Part shown: positions 22,989 through 36,754 of the stretch, one piece after another
How positions within the stretch are numbered: the stretch's first letter is position 1
Layout of the letters: each line of letters begins with the position of its first letter
NCBI RefSeq assembly: GCF_029227915.1
Contig: NC_079875.1
Span: 14,631,001 to 14,691,000, forward strand
Source of the DNA: Hydractinia symbiolongicarpus
Taxonomy: Eukaryota > Cnidaria > Hydrozoa > Anthoathecata > Hydractiniidae
Length of the DNA: 60,000 bases
Direction of reading: 5' to 3'
Translations under genes and position numbers: made by a program
The notes under the pieces: generated by a model
The model's input: only the letters and a program-made list of their open reading frames with translations
Told to the model about the DNA's origin: nothing
Databases searched by the model: none

Positions 22989-25900
22989 TTTCTATGAATT
23001 GATCTAAAATAGTGCAAGTTTTTAGAGCGCAATAAAACCTAATTCAGCCTCTTTGAAAATATGTCAGATATGCGAGAAAGATTTTTCATAATTTATATAA
23101 TTTAACACACCTTTCCAGAATTTATTTTCTTCGATGTGCCGCAGCTTTTTCTCAACTTTTTTAAAGAGAATGAATGTAATTTTCGAAATCCTCACATAAA
23201 AATTGATAAATCGTGAAATTTTCATATTCATACATGAAACAAACAACCTGCTACAACAGTTTTTTTAATTTTGTACTAATTAACCTTTGCTCGAATATGA
23301 GGCTTATTAGTACAAGTCGAAAATTAAAAAGGCTTTGACCGTAACAATGATGCCACCAAAACAGCACTTTCCAATGTCGGATTAAGTTGGAAATTTATAC
23401 ATTAACCAATTTACTGATGCTGAAAATGATGTTAAGGTCAAAATATCAAAATTCCAAATTTTTAAAAAACATGTAATTCGGGAAACGTGTATTAAAGTGT
23501 AAATTATGAGAAGTATAGGATGATGCAAACTTTCATACAGGTGATTAAGTCCACTTGTCATGTTTACAGCAGACTTAATTGGCTAGATGTAACTGTTAAC
23601 ATATGTTAATTGTTGCTGACATCAACAAGACCTTTTTTCCCTCTGACGATTAAGTTACTAGCCCACTTTACGAATGCGACGGTGACGGCAAACAATTCTA
23701 TTGGTGAAGTGTTGATGAAATAAACTAGACCAAGGACATCCAATGCGTATTAAAAATGACGATCTTGCGCAGGACTCGCGTCTGCGAACTACTAACTTAA
23801 TGTTATGGCTTTTTACGATGACTACGCTAACCATCCGTTGACGAAGTCGTGCCAAAATGTAATCTTCTAGATTGCCCTGCTTTGAGCGTTGTGTGTCAAT
23901 GAGGTGTCGTAGGAATAATCTATTTAGGATAACGATTGTTGCTGTAAAGAACAGTTCCTTGTTCTCTATCAGGAATACAAGGGTTTTATTATATATTTTA
24001 TTATATCTACTTTTTTGCAAGGCGGATTAAAGTAAAGCTTTTGTAGTATCGAGTTCTTCTTAAGATGGCGAGTGGTTTCAACTTGTTTTGATTGGGTGTC
24101 TCTACTCTCCGGTGGAGGATTCGGAGTATCGTATGTAGAGAAAGAATGTTGTGTGGGTAAAGGGATGACCTAAGAAATAAGGACTTGATCAGAGGCACAG
24201 GCCTTGTTTCTTATACTGCTTTCTCTGTTGGCGCATTAAAATTGATAAAATCAAAGCTACCCAACCTGTCGTTAGAGGTCAGTTATTATGGCGGGTCTGT
24301 TTATGACAAAAAGGTTACCTCAATATAATTCGTTCTCGATTTGTTTGCTGGCTGTGCTTAACAGATTTGGTACACGAACAATAACAAATATTTGGGGTGA
24401 TAAGTGAGGTTAATAAGAAAAGAGAGTGTGTTTCTTCAGTCACGTGACTGTATTGGTAATTGTAATTGGTAGGTGAATTGCACCTGTAATGGTGGGATGC
24501 CGATCGGTTGAGAGAACCACTGCGCCTCTAGTGAGTGACGTAATGTATAGTTTGTGAATAGCGAATGCCAGAGACGTCGAACACGCGCGCCTAGGAAGAA
24601 ACTGGATAACTCCAAAATTAGGCTGACTACAAACAGTCGATCAAATGTACACACGAGGATAAAAGTTTAAGGTCAAGTAAAGGTACTAAGAGACTCTGCC
24701 CCCTCGTGTACACGCATTATTGAGACTCGGCCAACCAAAGTGACCTTGCAGGAGTAAAAGATGTACAAAGACACTTATATCAATGAAGAGGGTGATTCAA
24801 ATTCCATTTTGTCGAAAATCCATTTTGCAAAATTTGACAAATTGGATTTTGACAAATATGCTCTGGTAGATGTAGATTAATGTTTTGTTTTTAGCGAGCG
24901 ACAAACGTAAATAATAGTCTTATTTGTATATTTGTAAGCAATAAAGAAATCGTGAAGATGATGGTTTTCAGCGATTACCGTTGTCGTAACAATCGGGGAG
25001 ATTTTAGAACTTGAAAAAGTTTACTAACTTTCCCCTGCCATTTTTCCCGCATGCCTTAATTTTTATGGTACAAATTCTATTAGAATTAGTATCACATGGT
25101 GTAATTTGTTTTATTTCTGGCTGTCCACCAAATAACAGTAGATAAAAAATAAACTATGACCATATGAAACATTAGTTTAATTTCTGCTATATTTCTTTCT
25201 GCGTTTTTCTTACCGACGTTCAGCTTTTATATTCATGCTCAGGGCATTTTTAATTCACGCTAAGCATACATCATGGTTAAGCCTCTTTTAATATTTTCAT
25301 TGAATGACTTTTACACAAGAAACGAAAAATAATATACCACATCAAATTGTCGACAACATCTTTCAGTTTGGAGTTTCTCATATCAAGATTTGTCCCATCT
25401 CAACCTTCGGATTGTCTATTTTAACAATTCACCAAAGTTCCTGGCATGTGTATTACGCGAGTTTTGACAAAAGAACGAAAAAAGCGAGAGCATTAAATCA
25501 TCGTTAACTTTCTTTGTGCGAGTAAACAGGTAAGAACGCGACGATTACTCTCTGAACGTCAATAATCGCAAGAGTTGAAATAGCATTGCTGTATTTTAAA
25601 AAAACGAAAATCAAGGACTTTAAAGAATGTTAGAAGAGAGATAAGAAATTTCCTTTGTTAAAAACTGTGCATTTATTGTTGGAGATGCAAGATAACACTA
25701 TTGGAGACCTGCGAACAAAGATTGACCTGGAGATATCAGTCAGGGAACGTGAACACTGCTGATTGGATGTACTGCTCATCAATAGCAGATTATTTGAGCT
25801 TTATTTGAAGGCGACAACTAATAAAGCTACACGCAAAAGAAAATCATTAATTAAACAAAGATAATTGGAACCACACGCTTCTCGACTGTTGTGCGGGTGG

Positions 25901-26379
25901 GTGTCACAAGTCACAAAATTCTACCTGGTTAAAAGTATCTTTATTTAGCGAATTGCGTTATTTTTTTTTCAGCCATTTTAAAAGCGAACGAAGCTTAATC
26001 AGAAAGAAAGCTTAAGGTTAATTTCGTTTAAGCGAAGCGAATTAACCGTTGTTATTACAACTTCGCATCATATTTCCAAACGTCTGACGAGACAATGCGC
26101 ATTGTAATATTTTTCTTTTTCTTCATCTTTTTTCACGCAAAAAGTTTCAAACCTGCTTAAATGCCAATTAAAGATCTGAACCGAATGTTCCCCACTATCA
26201 CTAAATTTATATCCCGTCGGAGAAAACTGCTACATTGAGTGGTTTGAGTCACTTCAAAATTTTAAAAAAATCTGAAATTTTAAATAAAGAAGAAAGAAAT
26301 CGTGTTGGACGATGCTGGATGAAGTCTGATCGCCGTCAAACATGATCAAAAGAATTGTCTAAATTAGTTGCGTGAATTT
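22989..26379. other. No gene recognised
   Basis: Mostly AT-rich. Minus-strand frames at 23658-24020 and 24007-24198 overlap but show no domain. A short inverted pair TGTACACACGAGG / CCCTCGTGTACA flanks 24644-24714. A degenerate AAGCGAAGCGAATTAA patch near 26030 resembles the 29561 element ends. Confidence 0.4.
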
Positions 26380-26640
26380 TTATGTTGGATTGCTTTGGTG
26401 GGATATTTCATTAAGGAGGTAATCGAAATCCCCCACATCCATCCAAAACATTTCCCTAAATCCGAATCTGTCTGCGATCTTCATTTCTTTAATGATATTA
26501 CTAAAATATCTATTTTGTTCCCTCCTCTTTATCAACTCTCTTGTTTTTCCGCGGGTTGGTTTTTTATCGTCTGAATTGAAACGTTCAGCAATATAAGCAG
26601 CACTGCACAATTCCTTCCGTCCGCCATTTTGTTTTTCAAT
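26380..26640 (-). pseudogene. N-terminal fragment of a second Harbinger-type protein
   Basis: The minus-strand frame reads LIKRREQNRYFSNIIKEMKI, then ADRFGFREMFWMDVGDFDYL and LLNEISH. This resembles the N-terminal helical region that precedes the DDE core in Harbinger transposase-like proteins. It stops after about 75 residues and no catalytic region follows, so it is a truncated copy or a lone exon. Confidence 0.5.
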
Positions 26641-26702
26641 GAACTCTTTATCGTTTGAATGTTTTTAAAACAGTCTAACAAACCTAAAATTTTGATTCAC
26701 CC

Positions 26703-26940
26703 AACATGCATTTTTTCATCCAACATGGGAAAAAATGTTAGATGAAATGTTGGATTTTGGTTTGCCCCCGCCTTTTCCTCTTGGAAGAAAAGAAATCCAA
26801 ACATGTAGATATGAATCATGTTGTGAGGTCCGAGTTATAGAGAGAAAATACCCGAAGAGACCAAAAAACGTTCGAGTCCAACATTTCATCCTACATCACA
26901 AAAATTGCATGTTGGATGAAATGTTGGTTTGCCCCCGTTT
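26703..26940. repeat. Foldback built from CCAACATTTCATCCAACATG units
   Basis: Inverted and direct copies of CCAACATGCATTTTTTCATCCAACAT and ATGTTGGATGAAATGTTGG occur at both ends. A shared GGTTTGCCCCCG follows the unit at about 26758 and again at about 26925. It may be a small TIR or tandem-arm element. Confidence 0.5.
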
Positions 26941-26995
26941 TAAATCGTTGAGATAAAATATTTTCTATTTTTTATTTTTTCAGTCCGTTCTTAGC

Positions 26996-27706
26996 CTACA
27001 AGGTCGAGATTTTATCCTGTACAAAGAAAGATTTTGTCCCCATTCCATATAAGGAATCTGTACGCTGATTGGACAGAATATGGTGTGTTGTGGTTGCCGA
27101 TTCTCCAGACGGTTGAGATGTGAATCTTTGTGATTGGAAATGGTTTGACATGGGTAGCGACGAGGACATTAGTTGAGTGTGCATAGGGCTGAAACGTGGA
27201 GGGTGGAAGAACTTTGGCTTTACTTTTGCTTTCATTTTTGCCAGCGCTTTTGACTCAGCCGATTTTATCCGTTTTTCGTCATCTGAATCCCCTGCCAATT
27301 CATCAGATAAGTACTCTTCTACAGTAGGCCATCCTACTGGTGATCTACCCGTCATTTTTATTAGCTTATTTCACTTCGTGATTTCGAGTTTTATTCCTGC
27401 TAAACGTTTTGTTGATCTTGAAGTAGAGCCTTCATTGATAATGTCGATAACGTCTCCCATAGCTTCTGCTATTTTTTGGTTAAATTTAAATTGGATTTAA
27501 TTACCTTTAAACTTAAATAGTGCTTTCATGTTTTTCGATGTACTTTGTTGTTGCAGTTTTGTTTCGATTTCATGTTTCTGTTCGATAAATTTTTTGTCCA
27601 GGTAGCTTCTGATTAGGTCAAACTGTTCCATTCCGTTTAATGTTAGTGGGACAGGTTGGCTGTTGATAACAGTTACTTCCATGTTATTATCAGCAGTTTT
27701 GTTCAT
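26996..27706 (-). pseudogene. Gag-like ORF of a DIRS-type retrotransposon (putative)
   Basis: One continuous minus-strand frame runs from 27706 (MNKTADNNMEVTVINSQPV) through ALFKFKGN, a TAA, then IAEAMGDVIDIINEGSTSRS, a TGA, and MTGRSPVGWPTVEEYLSDEL down to 26996. The FKFKGN / GWPTVEEYLSDELA-SDDEKRI signature is one I associate with ORF1 of cnidarian tyrosine-recombinase (DIRS/Ngaro-like) retrotransposons, but this is from memory. The two stops make it non-functional. No RT or recombinase lies next to it. Confidence 0.5.
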
Positions 27707-29287
27707 TTTTAATGTAATTGCATGACCTTGAATACTTGAAAGCTAATCAATGTGTGATTAAATTTCTGAAAAATCCGCCCTTTGCTTAAAAATCACGTGA
27801 TAACGTGATACTGTCTACACTGAAAATAAATTCTAAGAAACCTGCTGATTTGCACATCTTTTTTTTGATAAGAAAGGTGATGGTTCAACAGTCAAACTTG
27901 AAAGTGTCTCTTATAAAAAAACAGCGTGCATTTTAGCTATGTTTGGAACCATTCATGTGTATACATTTTTATCTTGTACATATAAACAAGTTGTGCTTGG
28001 TTACATCTGCATTTTTGCGCTCCCCCGAATTACTTTTTATAGATTTTCCCCATGCAAATTTCTAGAATTTAGGCTATGTTAAAAAGTTCATTCATTCTCA
28101 CATTTTCTACGTTGCCTTTCGAAACTTTACATGGTTTCTAGATCTCTAAGTTTTTGTCGTTTGTTTATTTCTAATATAAAATTCATAGTTATAGCTAGCA
28201 AGAATAAAATATTGTATTTATCGTGTATTATTTTTCATTTTATGAAGTCTGTTTCATATTTTTGTACAATCGTTTTTTTTGTATGACAAATTTTTATAAA
28301 CATGCTTTGGTCGATTTATAAGATTTGATTGCGTGTTCAAATAGACGTGTTTTCTTGTTTTTTTAATGGTTAATTTTCCCCCACTTTCAAAACTTTTAAT
28401 TCCTGATATATGTTGAAATAAATTCATTCTCACTTGATTCTGATTCGCTACGACTTTTAATAGTTAAGAAACTTTATTCCTATCTACCTGGTTTATGATA
28501 GTGTAGCGTAAGTGTGTAGAATTTTCTTTAAGCATTAATGTTTATTCCATCACTCAAACGCAAAACTGGATGTGTTGGATTGGGGATGGGGTGAGGGTCG
28601 GTGACTAGTAACGATTTTAATTATTCAAGAACTGGTATAAAATAAAAAACATAAAATTTAACTACTACAGTTTGTTTACTTCCAATCTACAATTCTGTTT
28701 AAAAATTATTGAAATAAATACTTATAATCAAATATAATACCGACAAGCAATGATTTAGGATTTTTCAGATTAGACCTATGTACTTTAAACCTGTCAAAAT
28801 TCACTTGTTAATGTTCACAAGAAAATATTTAGTCAGATCCGAAACTGCAATTTGTGATAATCCTTGCTAAAGTTAGCATGGCTCATTTTCTCCTTTTTTT
28901 TGACCTATGCGGGTCGTTGCGTTAATTGTTTCATAAAATTGGCATCGCTGAAACTCGCCCTATACAAAGCAGAAATCTCGAAGCCTTTCAGTTGCTTTCG
29001 TCGGGTGATGTGGTTTTTCCATTTCAAGAAATGGTCAAAAATCTACCATTTTTTAAAATATTATAAACAGGATTGAAGTTACTTAAATTTTGTTTAAGGA
29101 ATAGATGATGTTCAAAAATAACTAAAATGGAAGACAAACGTTAATGTTACGCCATATCGAGTTTCTCTTTGTTCTTCAAAGTACGCATCGACTAAAACCA
29201 CATAATAATCTCTATAAAAAACGAAATTTTGGAGCTCAACAAGATAATTCATTTTGTCTCAGTATGCAAGTAATGCAGGGAAGTTTT
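27707..29287. other. No gene seen
   Basis: AT-rich, with many T runs. The plus-strand frame 28864-29076 has no motif. Confidence 0.5.
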
Positions 29288-29330
29288 ACGACGGGTGAAG
29301 CCGTGAATATTATAAAGGCTAACGAGTAGT
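29288..29330 (+). mobile_element. Degenerate 3' end of a mini-Helitron
   Basis: ACGACGGGTGAAGCCGTGAA...GGCTAACGAGTAG aligns to the conserved 3' end of the family (GCGACGGGCGAACCCGTGGA...GGGCTAACGACTAG). The second hairpin arm is eroded. Confidence 0.4.
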
Positions 29331-29560
29331 TTCAGTAATATTTTGTCTGTTCGGTCGTCAAATTTGGTAAAAAAATGAGGGGCATACCTTTCGGCCCAGG
29401 AAGGATCTACAGAATCATGTCTATCACATCTGGTGTCCTAGCTAGTAGAAATTACCGGGAGGAAAGTCTTATAAACCGGTGCCTTACACTCTCAGGTTTT
29501 TAGTACGCTTCTATGAGGACAAGATATTATGCGGAAGATGGCAAATTCTAGATCTGAATA

Positions 29561-29825
29561 ATTTTCACGAAGCGAATTGAACCGCGAATTCGATGGCAAA
29601 TTCGCTTTTTAATTTTCACGACAAAATAAATTATGTGCCAAATTCATTGTTTACATTAGTTAACTGCGTTCTGATTGGTCAAAAACTAGCAGTGAAACTT
29701 TTAGCCGTGAAAAAGTAGGAACTATTTCCACTTTTCAGTGAAGCGAATATTTCGATGCAAAATCAAAATAAACAAAACCGCGCATGCTCAGAAACAATTC
29801 GCCGTTCAATTCGCTTCGTTAAAAT
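29561..29825. mobile_element. MITE with ATTTT(C/A)ACGAAGCGAATTGAAC ends
   Basis: The first about 30 bp and the inverse of the last about 30 bp agree at nearly all positions (ACGAAGCGAATTGAAC, then CGCGAATT / GGCGAATT). The interior of about 200 bp is non-coding. Confidence 0.65.
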
Positions 29826-31626
29826 CCCCCTTAATGGAACCATATAGACAATTTGAAGCATGTTTTTTGTGAAGATCTAAAAATAAATAACAGTTACCAT
29901 GTCGCAAAAATCCATTCCACCTCGACTCTTGTTAGATTCTTTGTTTTATTTCATTGCATTTTAAAAGTTTGTAATATATGCTTTTTTAAAAGATGTCCGC
30001 AATTTAGGTTTGAGAGGATAAAAGGATCCTCATATGTACACAAAACATACCCAATAGGAGCACAAGCATTCTGTTGAATATGTAGTAGCAGACCAGATTT
30101 TGCTAACTAACATACTGTCATGGCTTTTCCCTTTGCTGAAACGATATAAATTAGAGACTTAGCCATTCGGTGTATTTACAGACTGAACTTTGATTGCCTA
30201 AACTTTTTTGTGCCCATTGTAAGGAACATGCTGGTTTCTTCGATCTCGCATACCTTTGGACTGTGCCGTGCACAAATCTCCAACAGTTTAAGGGTAGCAT
30301 TTCCCTCAGTACCAAGATTACGCTTTGATTTGTTTTTATATATGCTCCCACAGTGTTTAAATGTTGCGCTGCTGTGGAGATGATAATACAGAATATGCAA
30401 AGATGTATTAGTCAGATACTTTTGGCTGGTTAAATTCCGTGCCTTCATGCCAGGAATAAAAACAAAGTATGTTAGTGCGAGAAAAATATGTCATATTGTA
30501 AGAGGCGTTAGTGTAATAACTAGTTTATCATTAGTGCGAAAAATCTCAAATTGATTTCAAAATGAAACGAGATATGAAACACATGCATAAATTAACGGGA
30601 AAAGTTTAAGAATAAAATGGATCTAAAACATGCTAGAAATCAAGTTATATTTCAACGTTTAAAAGACGCAACGACGTTTAAAGAGCATTCACTGGAAGAT
30701 GTCTGTCAAACGGCTTAACAAAGAGTTATAACGTCTAAAGCACGTCTTTTTTATCATTTATTTAAATGTCTACACCACTTCAATTACAAGACGTTTAAAA
30801 ACGTTCAAACAAGATCTCCAAAAATCGTCCTTTCCTAGACATCTGACATGCATTGTGAAAGATGTCTTAACAGCGGACAAAATAGACCAAATATAGACGT
30901 CTTTTGGAGGTATAATTTAGGTTTCAAAAAGATTTATTTAACCACACGTAAGATGAAGACAGTTATTTTCTGTCTGCTTAGCCTGTTATAAAGCAGCTAT
31001 CACATTGTAATAAAGACTAATAAATTGTGTGTTCATTCTTTCAGAGAAAAGAAAAGGGTATGAAAATAGGTTCCTAAACGTTGTCGTTTTGGCCTTTTAT
31101 TTCTAATGACCCCCCCCCCCCCCCCCTATCCCATATAATTGTTGTTTATGCTAAAGTTCCAAATCAGGACACAAGATTCAGGGGCAGCGCCACAATTTCG
31201 AAAGTGAGGGGGGGGGGCTAGGCATAGTAAGATTGTTAAGAAAAATACAAGGATTTATGAATGTATATATATAATACTAAAATAACAGTTAGCCACATAT
31301 ACAAAGTATTTACAAGGAACATACATGGTTACAAATATATATATATTTATTTCAGCATAAAAGTTATTTTCACAAAAGAAAAAGGTGGAAGTTGTAATTA
31401 TTATTTCTAAATATGGACGTGTTGTAACAATAGTAGTAAAACACTCCATCCTACTCGCTGTGTAGATTATGAACTCATGAAAATGAACTACAGAACGATT
31501 TTGCCGTTATTCGTAGGTTAAATTATTTCAATTTTAAAATATTTAAATTATTTGCTTAATAATAAAATTATAAAACATACAATGAAATATAAGAGAAAAA
31601 TAAAATTTATATAAGATTTTGATAAT
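29826..31626. other. No gene recognised; homopolymer tracts
   Basis: Minus-strand frames at 30151-30448 overlap but show no domain. A C run at about 31110-31127 and a G run at 31207-31217 are present. Confidence 0.45.
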
Positions 31627-34600
31627 TTAGACCTTTGAGCGCATTTTTTGCCGTAGTGTCGATAACGCTGTATCAAAGATGTCTGCGCTCAATGCAGCAT
31701 GTTTTTCAGTAAAAATTAATGCTGGACGGAAACGCACTGCAAAATCACCACAACCATGGATTTGTAAACCTAACATGAAATGCGTAATGTAGTTAAACTT
31801 TTTTAAAAAATACTCTCCTTAGTCAAACTACCTTTCAAATTTCATGTGAGATGCAACAAACTGCATTCAGGGTAGTAATTTAAATTTTACAGGTTTTCGT
31901 CAATTTCGTAAAAATTAGTTCCCGCAAATTATTGCAAATTCGTTTTTTGCAAAATTCACGATAATTCTCGCGAAATTTAGAGGACTTCACCCGGATTTAC
32001 TCGGCATCATATAGTTGAATTTAAACTTTAGCATATTTGAATTTAAACTTTAGCGGTAAATCGAGAAAAAAAATTACCAAATTCCTTTTTTTACGAAATA
32101 TTTTCACGCATATTGATGCCAACAGTGAAAAGTGAAGTAGAAGAAGTTCCTTTATATAAAATTGCATCAGTAAGACAATGAAAAATTATCTTGGGTCAAC
32201 ATTGACTAATTGCGACTAAGATTGCATACCTAGACCACGAAGATGCGCCACTAGATTGTTTCTAATCTCTGTGTTTTCGCATGAAACTGCACACAAGTTA
32301 CCAACACCTCTTGCATCGAAGATAAGATCAGGGTAAAGTTTCTAAAAATAATTTACACAAAAAATGCGGAGTTGAGCTGTGTTCAAAAGTACAAAGGGGT
32401 GCTGTGAATGGCAAAAACGGAATCTATTTTTAGTTTGTGTATGTTACAGGCATCTACATTATAATACTAGCTGTAGGAGGGACGAAATTAAAATGCGGGA
32501 AACATATTTCGATTACCTGAGAGCGGGTGTGTGTCAAAATTGCATTTAAAAAAGAACCAATAGGCGAAGAGTTATAGTATAAGAGTTTTAACGTTTTAAT
32601 GAAAAAATCCTCACTTGTAGCTCATATAAATTTTGCAGAATAGCTGCCCCTGATTTTTGTGTCCTTTGTAATAAGCCATCACTCTCCACCACATTTATTA
32701 CGGTTTCCAACATGGCGGCGCGTACCGGATCTCCTATCCAGGTGTTAAATATCCTCATAGTCTATAAAAAAGAATGTATTAAGAGCAGCATATGATATAC
32801 AACTCGACCAGCGTTGATCCACACAAAGTAAGAAGAAATCATAAGTGTAAAGCCGCCTTAGGCTTACATTATGATGCTTAGCTCATTTCAAACAAGGTGT
32901 GATATTTGGCACTAATCATACAGATATAAATTGTTTTGTATAATAAGTACGTACATGTTTTGGCATAAATTCTTCGGAGAAGTAAAATCCACCAATGAGC
33001 ATTTTCTTTGCGAATGTTACCATGTCAGGAGGTGAAGGGAGATTCCACGTTTCATGCATCCTGCGTTAAGAGAGGCACCAAAATAGAGAAGATCACTGAG
33101 AAGACCACATTTTCAACAACCAAAACAAAACGATACAAACAAAAGATGGGAATAGATAATAAGCACTTACCACCACTTCCCACTGCAACCACCACCAGTT
33201 TGTACTTCGTCCACGATGAATGCAGCATTGTACTGAAATCGAGCAACAAATAGATCAAAATTTACTCAAATCAAAATTCGACACAGAATTCCTTCTTATT
33301 GGTTGGATTTGTCCTTGTTTGTGTTGATGTTTTTAATTCTTTCTGCCCATCTGATGCAATGAAAAAGCAATATGTTCGTACAAAAAATTTGGAAATAAAA
33401 TAGTGTGTTCGCTAAAGTTATTTTAATCCTAAGAATAACTAAGAAACCGACTTTACAGCGATGGTTCTTTACCTGTTTCGCGATAGCTTGTACGCCAGCA
33501 AAAAAATTAGCGCTTGCATGATTGTCGCCTCCTTCAGATTGGAGTGGCTCAACTATAACTCCTGCTACATACAGTCCTCTTTCGTTGGATTCTTTTATAA
33601 CTCGATTCATCTAAACATACAGATCAAGCTATTTTAACGACAAGTATTGAAAAAAACAGCAGAGAAGAAGATTTCTATTACAACGTACTTGATCAAGACA
33701 TCTCATTTCTTCTTCTTGATTTTCTTCCACATGCTCTTCTAGCGGATACTTCAACTTAGGAAACGGTGCGACAGGCCAGGGCCAAGCAGGCATATCAAAC
33801 TTGTGAAGTGCTTTGGAGTGAGAGACAGCTAGAGTGCCTGATTTAAGGATAGATTTTTATAATTTAAGATTAGAAAATGTCACTGAAGGTTATTTTGAAG
33901 AAAAATATTGAGCAACTTACCTAAGGTGCGTCCATGAAATCCTGAGGTAAAAGACAATATGCATAAGTCTTCAGGAGATCCTGGACCTTTGCCCTGCATG
34001 CAAGTTTCCAGTTCTAATTCAGTGGGTTCATAACATCCTCGTCGAATAGCCTAATAAGTAACAATGAAAACTTCATTTATGGAACTGCTGTTTAGGAAGA
34101 AGAATATTAAACACAGTTCATACCTATGTTAAAGTTCAAAACAAACGCTTTGCATAAAGAAAGAAGAGTAAGGATAAATGTGCACAGGCTAGAACGACTT
34201 ACGTTGTATCTCATAAAGGCGGCCTTAAGCGCGTTTTCATTTGCACATGAGCCACACATCATCTGTTGTGCTATGGTGCCTTTAGGTGCTACCTGATAAA
34301 TAAAATAGGTAAGAAGTTACGGGAAGTTTTAACGTCCTTGGGGATTCCATCCTAACGGTTGGCTCTTCCTCCCCTCCGACTGTAACTATGTTACATTGCC
34401 GCCAGAGAAACACATAGCAATGCCCTAACAAGGGAAAGATAACAAGAAAAAAAAATTATTTGCCCGAGACTTAATTTTAGACGGGAAAAGAGACTAATTC
34501 CATGCATTAATGACTCATGCCCCTCAATAAAGTATATACTTTAACCTAAAACCTTATTTTTGCAAATATTTAATAATTTAATAATTTTTTTTGCAAATAT

Positions 34601-36754
34601 TTTTTCTTTATTTACAGCAAAATGACAAAGCGTACGCTGGTAATGCTTACAAAACCACAACTTATCCGCCCCCGTTTAATATTTTCTGAAGTATAGTAAT
34701 GATTTAGGTAATTATAAGGTGATGCTTTTTTTCTCAACAACAAGTGCAATAGTATGTGTGAAAAAACTATGCAGTATAGAAGCAAAGCATTGCTTATTTT
34801 ATTTGCAAATAAAAGTTCTTTTATACGTCTGGGTTTTACCTTCATTAAAGTATTCTCCATTCTTTCTAACATGTCTTTATCGGGGCAAAAGCCTTGTGCA
34901 GATCTATTCAAAAGTCCATTCTAGAAAAAATAATAAAAATAAAAATATATGTCTAGAATTTTAATTATCTTTACGCCTATTCTGGAATGGCGTTACAACT
35001 TGTAATATGGCGTTAAGCTGGTTGTCTATTAGAGTCCAACCATGGATTTAAAAATAATGTCATAAATGGCTGACGCTAACCCAGGCGCGGTTTGGTTTCG
35101 TCACAAAAACCTGTATATGAAAAAGCCCACAGTTTCTGCAGGGCTTAAAAGCCGTTTCGTGTAACTACAAATTCGATATTTTTTAAGGTGGTCTCAACTA
35201 CATGCTAACATATTTAAGCTTAGAAAGTAGATTTATCCTAAACAAGTGTTAAGAAATATGCAGGTGATCAAGAATTTGGTTTAAAAAAAGATGTGACAAT
35301 AAAAACAAACAACAAATGTCAAATTATTTAAATATGACGTCATAACTCAAAGCGAGCATTGATTACAGGGCTTCAATGAACAAACCGCAGCAATTAACAT
35401 TTGTCAACTAATTTATATACACTGAAAGACGGAGTACGCGTGCCGCAACATCCTTAACACCGCTAGACTGACTTGAAAAAGAAAGAATATAACATTGAGA
35501 AAAATTTGAACCGAAGCATCATAAACTTTTGAATTATAGCGAAATTTAAGTCTATCTAGCATCAGCACCTGTTTTGCGCTATCTATCTTCTTTTGAAGCC
35601 AGGATAGCAAAAATTTCTAGCAAGTTTAATTTTAAAATTAAGTTTAAAAGTCATTATAAAGGAAATTTATTTTACCTGAACTGCAGGACTTTTCGCTGTC
35701 TCTGCAAGCGCATGATGATTGTATCCTAAAAAAAATTTTGTATTAAAAAAAGCTGTTTAAAAAATGGTTTATAGTTGTCGGTTTAAAGTTGTTGTTTATA
35801 GTTACCGAATTACCTAAAGGCAAAGATGATATTTGTTGGAACACATCCAGGTAAACGTTGCCATCCACGTCAACGAAATAATTTCCTTTGCTTTTTTCAA
35901 AATCTCCAATCATGTGCATCTGCTCAGTTCTCTAAAATCAGAAATTAAACGATTTTGGTATATAAAAAAACATTTCATAAACCGTGCTAAAGTTTTAGAA
36001 GAAACGAGGGAACGGAAATTTATTTTAAATAACAAACATGCTGCTCTTAAGTTTGATGGAAAATAAACATTATATTTGTACCGATAAGATTTGCAAACAT
36101 TTGTCGTATTTTACTTTCGCTGGATAATAAGAACTCGCCCAATGGCGTAAAAAAGTTAAAAAAAAAGTGCATATTTTTACCTTGTACTTTGAAAGTGCGG
36201 CGATTTTTTCCTGAAATAAGAAAAAAAATTCAGACTAATAAAAATGCAAAAAACATATTTGAAAATATCAGCAACAATTTTGTTTCATTTTGATTGGATT
36301 TCTACCATAAGCTACATGTCGTGCCCTCTATCTATTCAAAAGCCACGCAGAACCATGTTAAAAATGTCTTACACGAGGCACCCAAGCGCATAATAAAGAA
36401 GAGACAGGAACTCTGACTTTTTCAAAAAAAAAACATGCACAAAAACTCAGTCTGAAGTGACTACCTACCTTGGATTTCGGCCCAGGAACTTCGGTTTTCA
36501 TAGATGGTCCTGTGAACACTCCATCTTCTGGACACAGAGTTGCTATCGTTTTAGCTAAACAAACAGAAAACAAATAACTGGCAGTTTCTTAAAAGAAAGA
36601 AAAAATACGACAAATAAAGTTGCGAAAATCATAAAATGTTTTCTCGCGATAGAGCAACTACTAACTCACCTGGTACTGTGGTACATTTTGATGAGTTAAG
36701 ACATGCTTGAAGTAAAACTCTTTTCAAAGCTGCGTTAGAAGATATAGTTGCCAT
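31627..36754 (-). CDS. ABAT: 4-aminobutyrate aminotransferase (GABA transaminase), 15 exons
   Basis: Exons (minus strand): 36754-36670, 36554-36469, 36210-36181, 35931-35814, 35725-35676, 34920-34840, 34292-34203, 34050-33921, 33837-33689, 33610-33473, 33232-33171, 33060-32955, 32761-32615, 32341-32230, 31769-31627. They sum to 1527 bp, or 508 residues plus TAA, with every junction AG/GT and in frame; human ABAT is 500. The enzyme transfers the GABA amino group to 2-oxoglutarate in mitochondria, giving succinic semialdehyde and glutamate. Visible landmarks: a basic, presumably mitochondrial leader (ALKRVLLQA); [21 protein letters not shown]; the iron-sulphur motif CGSC at residues 163-166; FHGRT 218-222; [14 protein letters not shown] from 293; the cofactor aspartate in VDEVQTGGG (D327); the PLP lysine in FAKKM (K358/K359); FNTWIGDP; and [11 protein letters not shown] near the C-terminus. 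The start is the first ATG in frame and has an AACATGG context. No breaks are seen. Confidence 0.97.
32453..32471 (+). mobile_element. Isolated 5' end of a mini-Helitron in a GABA-transaminase intron
   Basis: A|TCTACATTATAATACTAG matches the first 14 bp of the family and then reads CTAG directly. It may be a copy deleted down to its two tips, or a chance match. Confidence 0.3.

Noticed and set aside
23658-24198. Two overlapping minus-strand frames of 120 and 63 residues
   Set aside because: Arginine-rich but without any recognisable domain, splice context or repeat homology that I can support.
30151-30448. Overlapping minus-strand frames considered as a transposase fragment
   Set aside because: No catalytic or binding motif could be identified in either frame.
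33008-33258. Frames overlapping on both strands in the GABA transaminase
   Set aside because: Shadows of exons 11 and 12 and the intron between them.
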